Positions 15,955 through 23,962 of a DNA stretch of 25,718 nt are shown here, piece after piece (the first letter of the stretch is position 1; the number at the start of each line of letters is the position of its first letter). A program made the position numbers and the translations under genes. The stretch spans positions 1 to 25,718 of the forward strand of contig CAZIJC010000054.1 in the NCBI GenBank assembly GCA_964539385.1, given 5' to 3'. Source of the stretch: JAUVZF01 sp964539385 (GTDB lineage: Bacteria > Planctomycetota > Phycisphaerae > FEN-1346). The notes beneath the pieces were generated by a model, which saw nothing but the letters and a program-made list of their open reading frames with translations, was not told the origin of the DNA and did no database searches.

Positions 15955-16920
15955 ATGGCCGAACCAGCGCAGCGCGAATCCCACACCCGGCGCGCCCCGT
16001 CCCGCACCGGCGGCTACACGGCCCGGATTCTGGCGATCGTGGCGGTGAACCTGGTGCTGGTTCTGGCGGCGCTCATTCTGGCGTCGCTCGGCGACGGCAA
16101 GTTGCCCGACATCAACACGCAGACGCTGGCAGTGGGCGTGCTGCCGGTGTCGGCGGCGCTGGGGCTGATGCTGTCGTGCCGGCGGCTCGATCTCTCGCTG
16201 CCCGTGATCCTGGTGCTGGCGTTGGCGCTTCAGTCCAAGCGCTACATCGTCGTGGGTGCTCCCATACTGCCGACGGTCACCATCTGTGCCCTGGCGGGCG
16301 GCGTGGGACTCGCCAGCGCGCTGGTGACGTGGTACGGGCGCATCTCGAGCGCGCTGTGGACGGGCATCGTCGCGTTCGGCCTGTTCCTGCTCCTGAGCAT
16401 TCTGAAAGGCGTGCGCCTTGGCGCCGGGCCGTGGCCGTGGCCGTGGGCGCTGATGCTCTCGGTAGGCGTTCTGGCCGGTGGAGCGGCGATTCTCGGCGTG
16501 ACAGGGCTGGTGTCGCCGCCGTCGCTGCCGCCGATCATCCGGGCAGGGTCGCGCGGCATCGCCGGGCTGGCCGCTGCGTGGATCGTTGCCGGCGTGGGGG
16601 TCGCTCTGGGATCGCTGTCGGAGGCCGCCCGGATATCGGCGGGCGAACTTCAGAACTCCTATCCGCTGATGCTCTCGGCGGCGGCCCTCGGCGGGGCGTT
16701 CATCCTCCGCGGGCGTTGGGGCGCCCTGGCGGCAGTGCTTCTGACATGTCTCGGGCACCTGGCCTGGTCGTTCGCCTGGAACGCCTACCTCGGCAAGGGA
16801 ATCGCGGAGATCCTGATCCCGGGCGCCGCGCCGCTCGTGGTGATTCCGCTGTACCTTGCCATCGACTGGCTCGTCCGGCGGCACACGAGCGAATCGTCGC
16901 CGACGGGGCTGCTGGCTTAA
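15955..16920 (+). CDS. orphan membrane protein resembling RbsC-type ABC sugar permeases
   Basis: A 321-residue protein from ATG 15955, chosen because the 64 residues before it in frame look non-coding and a promoter fits just upstream. The ribosome site is weak. After a polar, Arg-rich N-terminus there are about nine hydrophobic segments. The region VLPVSAALGLMLSCRRLDLSLPVILVL (about residues 61-87) resembles the conserved T-x-G-x-DLSVG-type loop of the BPD_transp_2 (ribose/xylose/branched-chain) permeases, but with CRRLDLSLP. No ABC ATPase or substrate-binding protein gene lies nearby, so either partners are elsewhere or the protein has another role. The assignment is by pattern only. Confidence 0.65.
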   Translation: MAEPAQRESHTRRAPSRTGGYTARILAIVAVNLVLVLAALILASLGDGKLPDINTQTLAVGVLPVSAALGLMLSCRRLDLSLPVILVLALALQSKRYIVVGAPILPTVTICALAGGVGLASALVTWYGRISSALWTGIVAFGLFLLLSILKGVRLGAGPWPWPWALMLSVGVLAGGAAILGVTGLVSPPSLPPIIRAGSRGIAGLAAAWIVAGVGVALGSLSEAARISAGELQNSYPLMLSAAALGGAFILRGRWGALAAVLLTCLGHLAWSFAWNAYLGKGIAEILIPGAAPLVVIPLYLAIDWLVRRHTSESSPTGLLA

Positions 16921-16956
16921 GTGCGCCGGGCAAGGCTGGCGGCTAACGCGCACTAC

Positions 16957-17099
16957 TCACGCGCCGATCTGCTTCTCGTAGGTGACGACGTGGTCTGGCC
17001 GACCGTGGTTTCGAGGTGGAGCACGCGGTACCCCAGTTCGGCAGCGCGGGCCTGGAGCCGCTCGAGGATCGCCTGGCCGAAGCCGCAACACCGGGATGC
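16957..17099 (-). pseudogene. remnant of a GNAT acetyltransferase, frameshifted
   Basis: On the - strand the stretch from about 17099 reads CCGFGQAILERLQARAAELG, then YRVLHLETT. This is the G-x-G-x-A acetyl-CoA loop and following helix and strand of GNAT N-acetyltransferases. After a one-base shift the frame continues DHVVTYEKQIGA and stops at 16957-16959, the usual YEK-x-G-type C-terminal motif cut short. No N-terminal half is present: the upstream side is the lipoprotein gene. It is a decayed fragment in the 183-base gap. Confidence 0.45.
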
Positions 17100-17103
17100 C
17101 GTG

Positions 17104-17511
17104 TCAATACACCACGTCGGTCCGGGAGACGGCGGTCAGCACGACCCTCCATGCGCTCTGGTCGGGCTGTTTGCCCTCGGGGTCCGCGAGCCACGCATAC
17201 ATGACCCATTTCTGGTCGATCCAGAGCCACTCCTCGTACGGGCTGCCCTCCTCGAGGACCGACCACAGCCCTTCCTGCGGCCCCCAGCATTGCTGGACGT
17301 GGTCTTCGCGCGTCCTGTCGGGCAGGCCCATTACGTTGCGGACCTCGTCCCTCGTCCGGCCGACGAGTTCCTTCAGCCGGGCCTCCCGCCGCATCGACTC
17401 CCGCTGCTGGATCACCTCAGGCGACAACCCATCGCACGCCGACAGCAGGATCGGCGCAGCGCCAACAACCAGGGCAAACGCCATCAACCGCGCTGGAGTT
17501 CTCACCCTCAT
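17104..17511 (-). CDS. small lipoprotein of the SmpA/BamE-like type
   Basis: A 135-residue protein. The signal sequence ends in the lipobox LSAC with Cys26. ATG 17511 has GGAG 8 bases upstream on the - strand. After the lipobox comes a charged helix (SPEVIQQRESMRREARLKEL), then GRTRDEVRNVMGLPDRTRED. The G-x-T/S-x-x-E-V-x-x-x-x-G-x-P-x-x turn is typical of SmpA/OmlA (BamE-like) domains. Aromatic-rich strands (YEEWLWIDQKWVMYAWLAD) follow. Such domains usually help outer-membrane assembly or bind envelope partners; here the role is unknown. Asp27 follows the lipid Cys. It is transcribed away from the ATPase gene. Confidence 0.75.
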   Translation of the reverse strand: MRVRTPARLMAFALVVGAAPILLSACDGLSPEVIQQRESMRREARLKELVGRTRDEVRNVMGLPDRTREDHVQQCWGPQEGLWSVLEEGSPYEEWLWIDQKWVMYAWLADPEGKQPDQSAWRVVLTAVSRTDVVY

Positions 17512-17532
17512 GCACCGATCTCCACAGCCGCC

Positions 17533-17560
17533 TTGACACCGGCCGGCTGACCTGCATTAT
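17533..17560 (+). promoter_or_regulatory. promoter for the ATPase gene
   Basis: A perfect TTGACA (17533-17538), a 16-base spacer and CATTAT (17555-17560); TATGTT (17558-17563) is an alternative -10 with a longer spacer. Transcription would begin about 38 bases before the AAGGAG-linked start region at 17605. Confidence 0.5.
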
Positions 17561-17673
17561 GTTGGACGCAGGCAACACACAACGGGTTCCCAAGGAGCGC
17601 TACCACGAACGTACAAGATTGCGAACAGCACAATCAAGGGGCCGTCGACAGCCTGAACCAGCGCGGCGGGCGG

Positions 17674-18372
17674 ATGCTCAGCCTCGTGGACCTTCTGGAG
17701 GCCGGGACGGTGAGCCTCGACATGGCGGCCGAGATGGCGCACGCGGTGGCCGGCGGCGGCAGTTTCCTGACGGCGGCCGGACCTGGAGGCGTCGGGAAGA
17801 CGACTCTCATGGGGGCGCTGCTCGCGTTCCTTTTGCCGGGGACCGAGATCGTCACCATCGAGGGGCCTGAAACCCTCAACCACTTGCCCGCGCCTTCGCC
17901 CGATGCGCCGCAATGCCTCGTCGTGCACGAGATCGGCAGCGGCCACTGGTACGGGTACCTGTGGGGGCCGGCCGTCGGCCGCTACGTCGACGCCGCACGG
18001 GCGCCCGGACGCAGCCTCGCCTCGAACCTGCACGCTGAGACGTACGAGGAGGCGGTCGATCAACTGGCGGGCCTCGATGTCTCGGCCGAAGCGCTGGGCG
18101 CCATCGACCTCGTGGCCTTCATGGCAGCCCGCGGCGGCAAACGCCGCGTCACGACCGTCTGGCGTGCCGACGCCAGCGGCGGTCACGCGTGCGCGTGGCG
18201 ATGGGCGCCGGGGAACGACCGGTTCGATCGTGTGGCCGCCGCGCCGCCCGCTGCAACGGAAGCAGAACTTGCCCGGTACCGGGGCTTCCTCAATCGCGCC
18301 CTGGCAGACCGCGTCTTTCGGATGGAGAGACTCCGCCAGCGTGCCGTGACGGAACTGTTCCAGGACCGGTAG
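17674..18372 (+). CDS. small VirB11/GspE-like P-loop ATPase
   Basis: A 232-residue frame from ATG 17674. Walker A is GPGGVGKTT at 36-44, preceded by AGGGSFLTA as in type II/IV secretion ATPases. VTIEGPETLNHL follows, and the later ASNLHAETYEEAVDQL matches the His-box region (T-L-H-x-N/D) of CpaF/GspE/PilT relatives. It lacks the large N-terminal domain of those ATPases, so it is a short stand-alone core. The frame is open upstream, and a strong AAGGAG (17592-17597) sits 7 bases before an in-frame ACG at 17605. This would add 23 residues (TNVQDCEQHNQGAVDSLNQR and three more). The native start may therefore be ACG 17605 rather than ATG 17674, which has no ribosome site. It converges on the pseudopilin gene. 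Confidence 0.72.
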   Translation: MLSLVDLLEAGTVSLDMAAEMAHAVAGGGSFLTAAGPGGVGKTTLMGALLAFLLPGTEIVTIEGPETLNHLPAPSPDAPQCLVVHEIGSGHWYGYLWGPAVGRYVDAARAPGRSLASNLHAETYEEAVDQLAGLDVSAEALGAIDLVAFMAARGGKRRVTTVWRADASGGHACAWRWAPGNDRFDRVAAAPPAATEAELARYRGFLNRALADRVFRMERLRQRAVTELFQDR

Positions 18373-18396
18373 CCGCTCAACCCTCAACGTGTCCGG

Positions 18397-18876
18397 TTAG
18401 TACCGGTTGTACCGATTGCCTTCCTGGTCCACGTGTGTGTCTTTAAGATCGGCGAAGAAGGCACCGGTGGTCTCATTGTACCACCATCCGCGGTCGGCAT
18501 CGCCCGGAGGGAAAGTGTCGTCGGCAACAGCCGCGGCGCGGATGGTGCGGTCGCTGGTGATCGGATTGGGAGGCATCTGCTCAAGGTAAGGTCCGAAGCG
18601 GTATTCGCTCGTCCGGACGGCGGAAACCTGGCCGTCCGTGCGGGTGTACTTGGTCATCTGTTCGGCAAAACCGGCGGCGGCCGGGAACCCGTTGTGCTGG
18701 TTTCGATACATCTGGATCTGGGCGCGGATTTTCGAGAGGTTCTCCTTGAGGTTGGCCTCACGAGAGATGGCGGTTACACCCGTGAGGTTCGGGATCACAA
18801 TCGCGGCAAGGACCCCCAGGATAATGACCACGATGAGGATTTCGACGAGCGTGAACGCCGATCCGGGCCGGTGCAT
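18397..18876 (-). CDS. type II secretion / type IV pilus-like pseudopilin (GspG-like)
   Basis: A 159-residue protein from ATG 18876, with GGGGAGGA just upstream on the - strand; the longer in-frame extension looks non-coding. The N-terminus PGSAFTLVEILIVVIILGVL is a type III (prepilin) signal: cleavage before Phe8 leaves Glu12 at mature position 5. The residue before the cut is Ala rather than the usual Gly. A long N-terminal helix is followed by a small C-terminal domain with WWYNETTGAFFADL, then DTHVDQEGNRYNRY. It acts as an inner-membrane-anchored pseudopilus or pilus subunit. No other secretion gene except the short ATPase, 24 bases away on the opposite strand, is in the window. Confidence 0.85.
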   Translation of the reverse strand: MHRPGSAFTLVEILIVVIILGVLAAIVIPNLTGVTAISREANLKENLSKIRAQIQMYRNQHNGFPAAAGFAEQMTKYTRTDGQVSAVRTSEYRFGPYLEQMPPNPITSDRTIRAAAVADDTFPPGDADRGWWYNETTGAFFADLKDTHVDQEGNRYNRY

Positions 18877-19014
18877 GGTCCTCCCCAATGTCTCGACGCT
18901 CCCCGTTTCAGCCGACTGCGCGCAGCCTTTGGGGTTCAGATAACCCCTGTGTTTCCTCAACACGCCGAGAAAACGCCCAAAAAAAAGGCCCCGACCCGGC
19001 ACGCGGGAATCTCC

Positions 19015-19043
19015 TTGGGCCGACTGCCATCTCCGTATAGGAT
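19015..19043 (+). promoter_or_regulatory. candidate promoter for uxaE
   Basis: TTGGGC (19015-19020), a 17-base spacer and TAGGAT (19038-19043), 32 bases before ATG 19076. It lies in the 199-base divergent gap with the pseudopilin gene. That gap also holds a run of A (about 18979-18986) between GCCC and GGCC. Confidence 0.33.
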
Positions 19044-19075
19044 TAACCTTTCAATCGGCAAAAAGGAGCAGGCGG

Positions 19076-20656
19076 ATGGAGACATTCTGGAAGAACGCCG
19101 CCGGCGGATTCTCGGGGGCGCCCCAGCCCGACGCGGCCGCGCAAATCGCCCGCGCGCTCGGCCGGGCCACGGAAGCCGAGGTGTACGCCGATTCGGTGGC
19201 GGCCCAAGACGGTGTCGTGCTCGCGCTCGGGCGGCGGGGACTGGAGAAGTTTATCCTCCTTGCCTACCCCCAGGAACTACTTGGCGGTGTTCGAGTGTCA
19301 TTCGTGTTCTCAGGCAAGCCTCGCCGAAAGACGCTTCCGTTCGGCAAGGTGCGGCTACTGGAATCCCCCGCAGACAGCGCCAATGCGGCCGCCCTGCGAA
19401 AGGCCCTGCCCTGGACGGCGCCGCAGCCGATAGGGGGGCGGCCGTCGATCGGCCTGGGCGACCGGCTGGGCCTGGCAACGCCGGGTCACGTCCGGGCGGT
19501 GGCCGGGACGGGATACGTCCCGATGCTGGCCCAGCAGTCGATCCGCGAGATGACCCGCACGGACCGCTCGCCCCAGGACGTGATGAACGACGCCACGTGG
19601 GGCGTCTTCCAGAAGGGTTTTCGGACAGGGTTCGGCGCCGATGCCGACCACCTGAAGAGCACCGACGACATCGACCGCTGCGCCGACGCCGGATTCACCT
19701 TCTATACCGTCGACCCCGGCGACCACGTCGCCGGCGAGGCCGACCAGGCGGATGCCGGGACGCTGGCCGAGGCGTTCGAGGCCCTGCCGTGGGGGGATCT
19801 CGAGACGACCGCCGGCGATGCGGTCGCGCGGTACGCCGGCAAAGACGTCGCTCTCCAGAGCGGCACCGTGCTCGCGCTTGACCTGACAACCGTCCACCGC
19901 GCCGCCGTCAAGTACGGCCGGGCGGTTGCCCACACGGCGGCGTTGTATCGACACCTGGTGGAGACGCCGCGCCAGGGACCGTTCGAACTCGAGGTCTCGG
20001 TCGATGAGACTGTGGCGCCGACCTCGATAGCCGAGCACTACTACGTGGCGGCGGAACTGGCGCGGCTGGGGGTGGAGTGGGTCAGCCTTGCCCCGCGGTT
20101 CGTCGGACGCTTCGAGAAGGGCGTGGATTACATCGGCGACCTGGCGGAACTGGAGCGGACGTTCGTGGACCACTTGGCCGTCGCCGGCGAGTTCGGCGAC
20201 TATAAGATCAGCCTGCATTCCGGGAGCGACAAGTTCAGCGTCTATGAGATGGCGGCCAGACACGGCGGCCAGCGTGTACACGTCAAGACCGCCGGCACGA
20301 GTTACCTGGAGGCGCTGCGCGTGACGGCGGCGCGCGAGCCGGCGCTGTTCCGCGAGATCCTCGCGTTCGCCCGCCAGCGATACGAAGCCGACAAGGCAAC
20401 GTATCACGTCTCGGCCGATCTGGCGAAGGTCCCCGCGCCGGATGACCTGGCCGACGACGCGCTGCCGCAGGTCCTCGATGCGTTCGACAGCCGCCAGGCG
20501 CTGCACGTGACGTACGGCTCAGTGCTGACGGCCGCCGGCGGCGAGCGGTTTCGCAACCGCCTGCTGACGGCCCTGAAGACGCACGAAGAGGCGTACGCCG
20601 AGGCGCTCGAGAAACACATCGGGCGGCACCTGGCGGCGTTTCTGGTTAGCGCATAA
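19076..20656 (+). CDS. uxaE: tagaturonate epimerase (UxaE family)
   Basis: A 526-residue protein. ATG 19076 has AAGGAG (19063-19068) 7 bases upstream. It matches the UxaE family known from Thermotoga, which interconverts D-tagaturonate and D-fructuronate in the cytoplasm and so joins galacturonate and glucuronate catabolism. Recognisable parts are RPSIGLGDRLGLATPGHVRA (about 122-141), FGADADHLKSTDDID (about 186-200), VSVDETVAPTS (about 307-317), the segment LGVEWVSLAPRFVGRFEKGV, and HSGSDKFSVYEMA (from His381), in a TIM-barrel-like arrangement with His/Asp/Glu metal candidates. iolB follows 43 bases downstream. No signal peptide. Confidence 0.88.
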   Translation: METFWKNAAGGFSGAPQPDAAAQIARALGRATEAEVYADSVAAQDGVVLALGRRGLEKFILLAYPQELLGGVRVSFVFSGKPRRKTLPFGKVRLLESPADSANAAALRKALPWTAPQPIGGRPSIGLGDRLGLATPGHVRAVAGTGYVPMLAQQSIREMTRTDRSPQDVMNDATWGVFQKGFRTGFGADADHLKSTDDIDRCADAGFTFYTVDPGDHVAGEADQADAGTLAEAFEALPWGDLETTAGDAVARYAGKDVALQSGTVLALDLTTVHRAAVKYGRAVAHTAALYRHLVETPRQGPFELEVSVDETVAPTSIAEHYYVAAELARLGVEWVSLAPRFVGRFEKGVDYIGDLAELERTFVDHLAVAGEFGDYKISLHSGSDKFSVYEMAARHGGQRVHVKTAGTSYLEALRVTAAREPALFREILAFARQRYEADKATYHVSADLAKVPAPDDLADDALPQVLDAFDSRQALHVTYGSVLTAAGGERFRNRLLTALKTHEEAYAEALEKHIGRHLAAFLVSA

Positions 20657-20699
20657 CGCCGGCCGCCTGATGGGCAACGGGTGACGAAGGGAGACCATC

Positions 20700-21536
20700 G
20701 TGGCGAAACTGCTCGTGAAGTCGTGCATGCCGAAGTCCGGATACCGGCAGGTCGTGCCGGTGGCGAAGGCGCCGCTGGAGGTTCTCGGCTTCGGCCTGGC
20801 CAGCCTTGCGGCAGGCAAGCGATGGACGTTCGACACAAAGAACTGCGAATGGACGATCGTGGTCCTGGCCGGTTCAGTGCGCGCATTCGCGGGCGGCGAC
20901 GAACTCACCCACGGGCCGCTGGGGTCGCGGGCGAACGTCTTCGGCGGCAAGGCGGCGGCCGTGTATCTCCCCCCCAAGTGCAAGGGACATATCAGGGCCG
21001 TGACGCCGGCGCAACTCGCCGTCTGCCAGGCGCTCTCGGAGACGGGCGCGGGGCCGACCGTCATCACGCCCGACCAGGTCCGCACGAAGACCGTCGGCGT
21101 CGGAAACTGGGAGCGGCAGGTGCACGACATCATCGACGGGCGGATTGCGGCCGGGCGGCTGCTCGTGGGCGAAACGTTCAACAAGACCGGGTGCTGGTCG
21201 TCCTACCCGCCGCACCGTCACGACGAGGACCGCCTTCCGCTGGAGGCGGACCTCGAGGAGGTCTATTTCTTCCAGGTGAACCCGCCCCAGGGGTTCGGCT
21301 TCCAGCGCGTCTACACCGACGACCGGAGCCTCGACGAATCGTACGCCGTCGAGCACGGCGACGTGGTCATTCTGCCGCGCGGCTACCATCCCGTGGCGGC
21401 CGCACCGGGGTACCAGGTCTATTACCTTTGGCTCATGGCCGGCACCGGCCGTGTGATGTGCCCGTTCGACGATCCGCAGCACGCGTGGATCAATGGGGCG
21501 GAGACGCTGGCTCGAGAGTTGAAGTCCGAGGTATAG
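20700..21536 (+). CDS. iolB: 5-deoxy-glucuronate isomerase (IolB)
   Basis: A 278-residue bicupin. GTG 20700 has AAGGGAG (20687-20693) 6 bases upstream. Family marks are VGVGNWERQVHDII, GETFNKTGCWSSYPPHRHDED with metal ligands His172 and His174, LEADLEEVYFF (Glu187), NPPQGFGFQRVYTDDRSLDE and VILPRGYHPV with His230. IolB converts 5-deoxy-D-glucuronate to 2-deoxy-5-keto-D-gluconate in myo-inositol breakdown. No other iol gene is nearby; its partner here is uxaE, which suggests use in a uronate-linked route or that the rest of the inositol genes lie elsewhere. It ends 7 bases from the stop of the facing gene. Confidence 0.9.
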   Translation: MAKLLVKSCMPKSGYRQVVPVAKAPLEVLGFGLASLAAGKRWTFDTKNCEWTIVVLAGSVRAFAGGDELTHGPLGSRANVFGGKAAAVYLPPKCKGHIRAVTPAQLAVCQALSETGAGPTVITPDQVRTKTVGVGNWERQVHDIIDGRIAAGRLLVGETFNKTGCWSSYPPHRHDEDRLPLEADLEEVYFFQVNPPQGFGFQRVYTDDRSLDESYAVEHGDVVILPRGYHPVAAAPGYQVYYLWLMAGTGRVMCPFDDPQHAWINGAETLARELKSEV

Positions 21537-21543
21537 CGGCCAT

Positions 21544-22269
21544 CTACCGCGGCACGTGGTCGTCGCCGAGGGCTTCGCGGCGACGGCGTTCGATGTGCTC
21601 TTCGATCAGGTGCGGGGCCATCTTGCGCAGGCTGAGTTGCTTGCGGACGGCCGTCTGCCACTTCTCCTCGAACGACCACGAGTCCGGAAACCCGTTGAAG
21701 ACGGCCTTCTCGCTGGTGTCCAGGGCGTTGTAGAGGCGCAGGCGCCGACGGACGGCGTGCTCGAACTCGGCCCGGGCGCGGTCGGCGGCGGCGCGTCCGG
21801 CGCCGGCCCGCGTGCGGCGTTCGGCCATGACCTGCGAGGCCCGTTGCTTGATCGTCTCGCGCGCGGCGGTATCGGCCGCCTCCTGTTCGCCCTGGGCCAG
21901 GAGGCTGTCGAACGTGGCGACCTCGGCCTTCGTCTCCCGGGTGAACTCCTCAATCGCCTGGGCGGCGGCAGCGGCCTTGCTGCGCAGGTCGTCGTCCATG
22001 ACCTGGGCGGCCTTTTCCTTGAGCGTTTGGAACTGCTCACGGGCCCGGCACGCCTCGGTCTCGATATGGCCCTTCACCTCGCGGAGCGAGGGAAGAAACC
22101 GCGACCACTCCGACAGGTCGAGTTCCGGGACGCGGGCGGCCCGCTCCTTCGCCCACTCGCCGGCCTCGTCCCATTCCTCGGAGAAGAGACCAAATCCGTA
22201 GTGCAGCACAACCACCGCCGCGGCCACGAGAATCAGCCCAACGACCAGCAGACGAAGCAACCCCCTCAC
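21544..22269 (-). CDS. membrane-anchored coiled-coil protein, unknown function
   Basis: A 241-residue protein from GTG 22269, with GGAAGGGGA upstream on the - strand. One N-terminal transmembrane segment (residues about 4-25) is followed by a long, charged, Ala/Glu/Arg-rich helical region (about 60-180, strong coiled-coil character, for example AIEEFTRETKAEVATFDSLL), and then a more globular end with SFEEKWQTAVRKQLSL. No family recognised. It is last in the - strand unit, 42 bases after the isomerase-like gene, so it may be cotranscribed but need not share its function. Confidence 0.7.
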   Translation of the reverse strand: MRGLLRLLVVGLILVAAAVVVLHYGFGLFSEEWDEAGEWAKERAARVPELDLSEWSRFLPSLREVKGHIETEACRAREQFQTLKEKAAQVMDDDLRSKAAAAAQAIEEFTRETKAEVATFDSLLAQGEQEAADTAARETIKQRASQVMAERRTRAGAGRAAADRARAEFEHAVRRRLRLYNALDTSEKAVFNGFPDSWSFEEKWQTAVRKQLSLRKMAPHLIEEHIERRRREALGDDHVPR

Positions 22270-22311
22270 AGTCGTCCCCTTCCAGATCGACCCCCAAACG
22301 GCATCTGCGGT

Positions 22312-23874
22312 CTATCCCAGCTGCTCCCACGCAATCGGGATCTTCTTCAGGGCGTAGCCGATCTCGCGCCGGTAATCGCCGTAGCAGACCATCCAGTGGA
22401 AGCCGGGCATGCGCTCGGCGAGGAGGTCGTCATCCACCTCGTAGGCGATGTCGATCTGGCTGCGGCAAATGGGCAGGAACGGGGCGTCAATGATCTCGGC
22501 CTTCAGGCCGACCCACCGCTGGGCCTTGAAGTCCGGCAGGACGCAGGTGATGACCTGGCCCTTGTGCATCTCGACCTTTGGGGCGGCGCCGAAGTCCGAC
22601 TCGAAGTGCGTCATGATGCGCGCCGGCTCCAGCGTTTTGCCGTCCATCTTCCGCGGCGCCGTGCAGTGCGCCAGCGTCGTGATGCCGTGGTGCGGGTACG
22701 TGGGGTCGTTCAGGAACGAGGGGTGGCCGGTGATGTTGGCCATGAGGACGCCCGCGGGAATGACCACGAAGTCCGACTCGCAGAACGCCAGGTACCCGTC
22801 GTCGTTCAGGGTCGAGAGCGTGAGGCACGCCACGGCGTCGGCGACCTTCATGATGGTGCCCATGCAAGCGTTGACGGTGATGGCCTTGGCGCCGGCCTTG
22901 GCCATCAGGCGGCGGAAGATGTCGTCGAGCAGGAAGCACCCCTCGACGTACTCCTTCTTGGTTTCAAGGCTGACGCCCTTGTCCTTGAGGTAGCCCTCGG
23001 TGCGGTCGCGGGCGCGCTGCATGGTCTTCGCGTCGGCGCGGGCCTCCTTAATGATCGGAGCCAGTTCCTTGTACGACACGGTCTGGAGGTCCATCTTCCA
23101 CTTGGCGCGCGTCAGGTCGGGCGCGCCCGGGGTGGCCCACCCGGCCGGCCCGCCGATGCAAACGATGCCGGAGCCGAGGGTGTTCTTCAGCCCGCACAGG
23201 GCCCGCAGCCGCCACGCAATGTCGTCCTGCTTGTCAACGACCACGTCGGTGTAGTCCACGCCTTCCACCTTCAGCGCATCGGTGTGCTGGCGCAGGTACC
23301 GGGGCGAGATGATCTCGTACCACAGGTACAGGGGCCCCGACCTGTGGCGGACGAAGAAGATGACGTGCTTGCCGGTGTCTACGGCGGCCCTGAAGGTGCT
23401 CTGCGGTCCGCCGGCGGCGTAGATGACGACGGCGTCGGCCTGGGCGACGTCGCCGAGGGCCTGGAACTGGTTCGGGTTGCGGACGCCGGAGACGGGTAGG
23501 AACTCGACGGGAAAGTCGGCGTCAGCCTTGAGTTTCTCGAGTTCGCCCTGGATGCGTTTGACCTCGGCCTCAACATCCTGCTGGGTCTGGATGCCGCCCC
23601 ACGGCCGCCAACTGGTCTTCGGCCGCCGCGAATACGTGGCGTAGGACAGGACGGGTTTGACGATGAGCGGCTTGCGGGGCGGAGCGGTCTCTGCGAGCGG
23701 CGTGCCCTCTCGCAAGGCCGAGCCGGCGCAGCCGGCCATCGCCACGGTGCTGAACGCAATCCCCGTCGCCTTGAGGAACCGGCGCCGGGAAACGCCGCCC
23801 GGGTCGCACCGTTCGCCCCCGCAGCAGCAGTGAAGGTGCTCGTGCTCAGCATCGGCACGGTCGTGACTGGACAT
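22312..23874 (-). CDS. Tat-exported L-fucose/arabinose-isomerase-like protein with His/Cys-rich N-terminus
   Basis: A 520-residue protein from ATG 23874, chosen because AGGAGG (23881-23886) is 6 bases upstream. The first 28 residues are His/Cys-rich (HEHLHCCCGGERC at 11-23). The Tat motif SRRRFLKATG (29-38) follows, with a hydrophobic core ending AMAGC; Cys49 is a possible lipid-attachment site. The mature part has the two-part layout of FucI/AraA-type sugar isomerases: an N-terminal Rossmann-like region (ADAVVIYAAGG), a middle helix-rich region (EYVEGCFLLDDIFRRLMAKA, then ITVNACMGTIM), CESDFVVIPAGVLMANITG, and a C-terminal THFESDFGAAP segment with candidate metal ligands. Isomerases of this fold are normally cytoplasmic, so export is unusual. 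It lies between the oxidoreductase and the coiled-coil protein. Confidence 0.75.
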   Translation of the reverse strand: MSSHDRADAEHEHLHCCCGGERCDPGGVSRRRFLKATGIAFSTVAMAGCAGSALREGTPLAETAPPRKPLIVKPVLSYATYSRRPKTSWRPWGGIQTQQDVEAEVKRIQGELEKLKADADFPVEFLPVSGVRNPNQFQALGDVAQADAVVIYAAGGPQSTFRAAVDTGKHVIFFVRHRSGPLYLWYEIISPRYLRQHTDALKVEGVDYTDVVVDKQDDIAWRLRALCGLKNTLGSGIVCIGGPAGWATPGAPDLTRAKWKMDLQTVSYKELAPIIKEARADAKTMQRARDRTEGYLKDKGVSLETKKEYVEGCFLLDDIFRRLMAKAGAKAITVNACMGTIMKVADAVACLTLSTLNDDGYLAFCESDFVVIPAGVLMANITGHPSFLNDPTYPHHGITTLAHCTAPRKMDGKTLEPARIMTHFESDFGAAPKVEMHKGQVITCVLPDFKAQRWVGLKAEIIDAPFLPICRSQIDIAYEVDDDLLAERMPGFHWMVCYGDYRREIGYALKKIPIAWEQLG

Positions 23875-23962
23875 GATCGGCCTCCTGATTCGCACTGGCT
23901 CGTGATCGTTGGTTCAGCGCGCCACAGCGTGACCCACCGCTGCCGCGGCGGGCTCGAAGGGC

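Noticed and set aside
20681..21733. 350-codon + frame across iolB
   Set aside because: Out-of-frame shadow of iolB; the IolB motifs are all in the 20700-21536 frame.
21556..23499. 647-codon + frame opposite the coiled-coil and isomerase-like genes
   Set aside because: No domain, low-complexity Val/Leu/Arg/Gly product, and it crosses two well-supported - strand genes.
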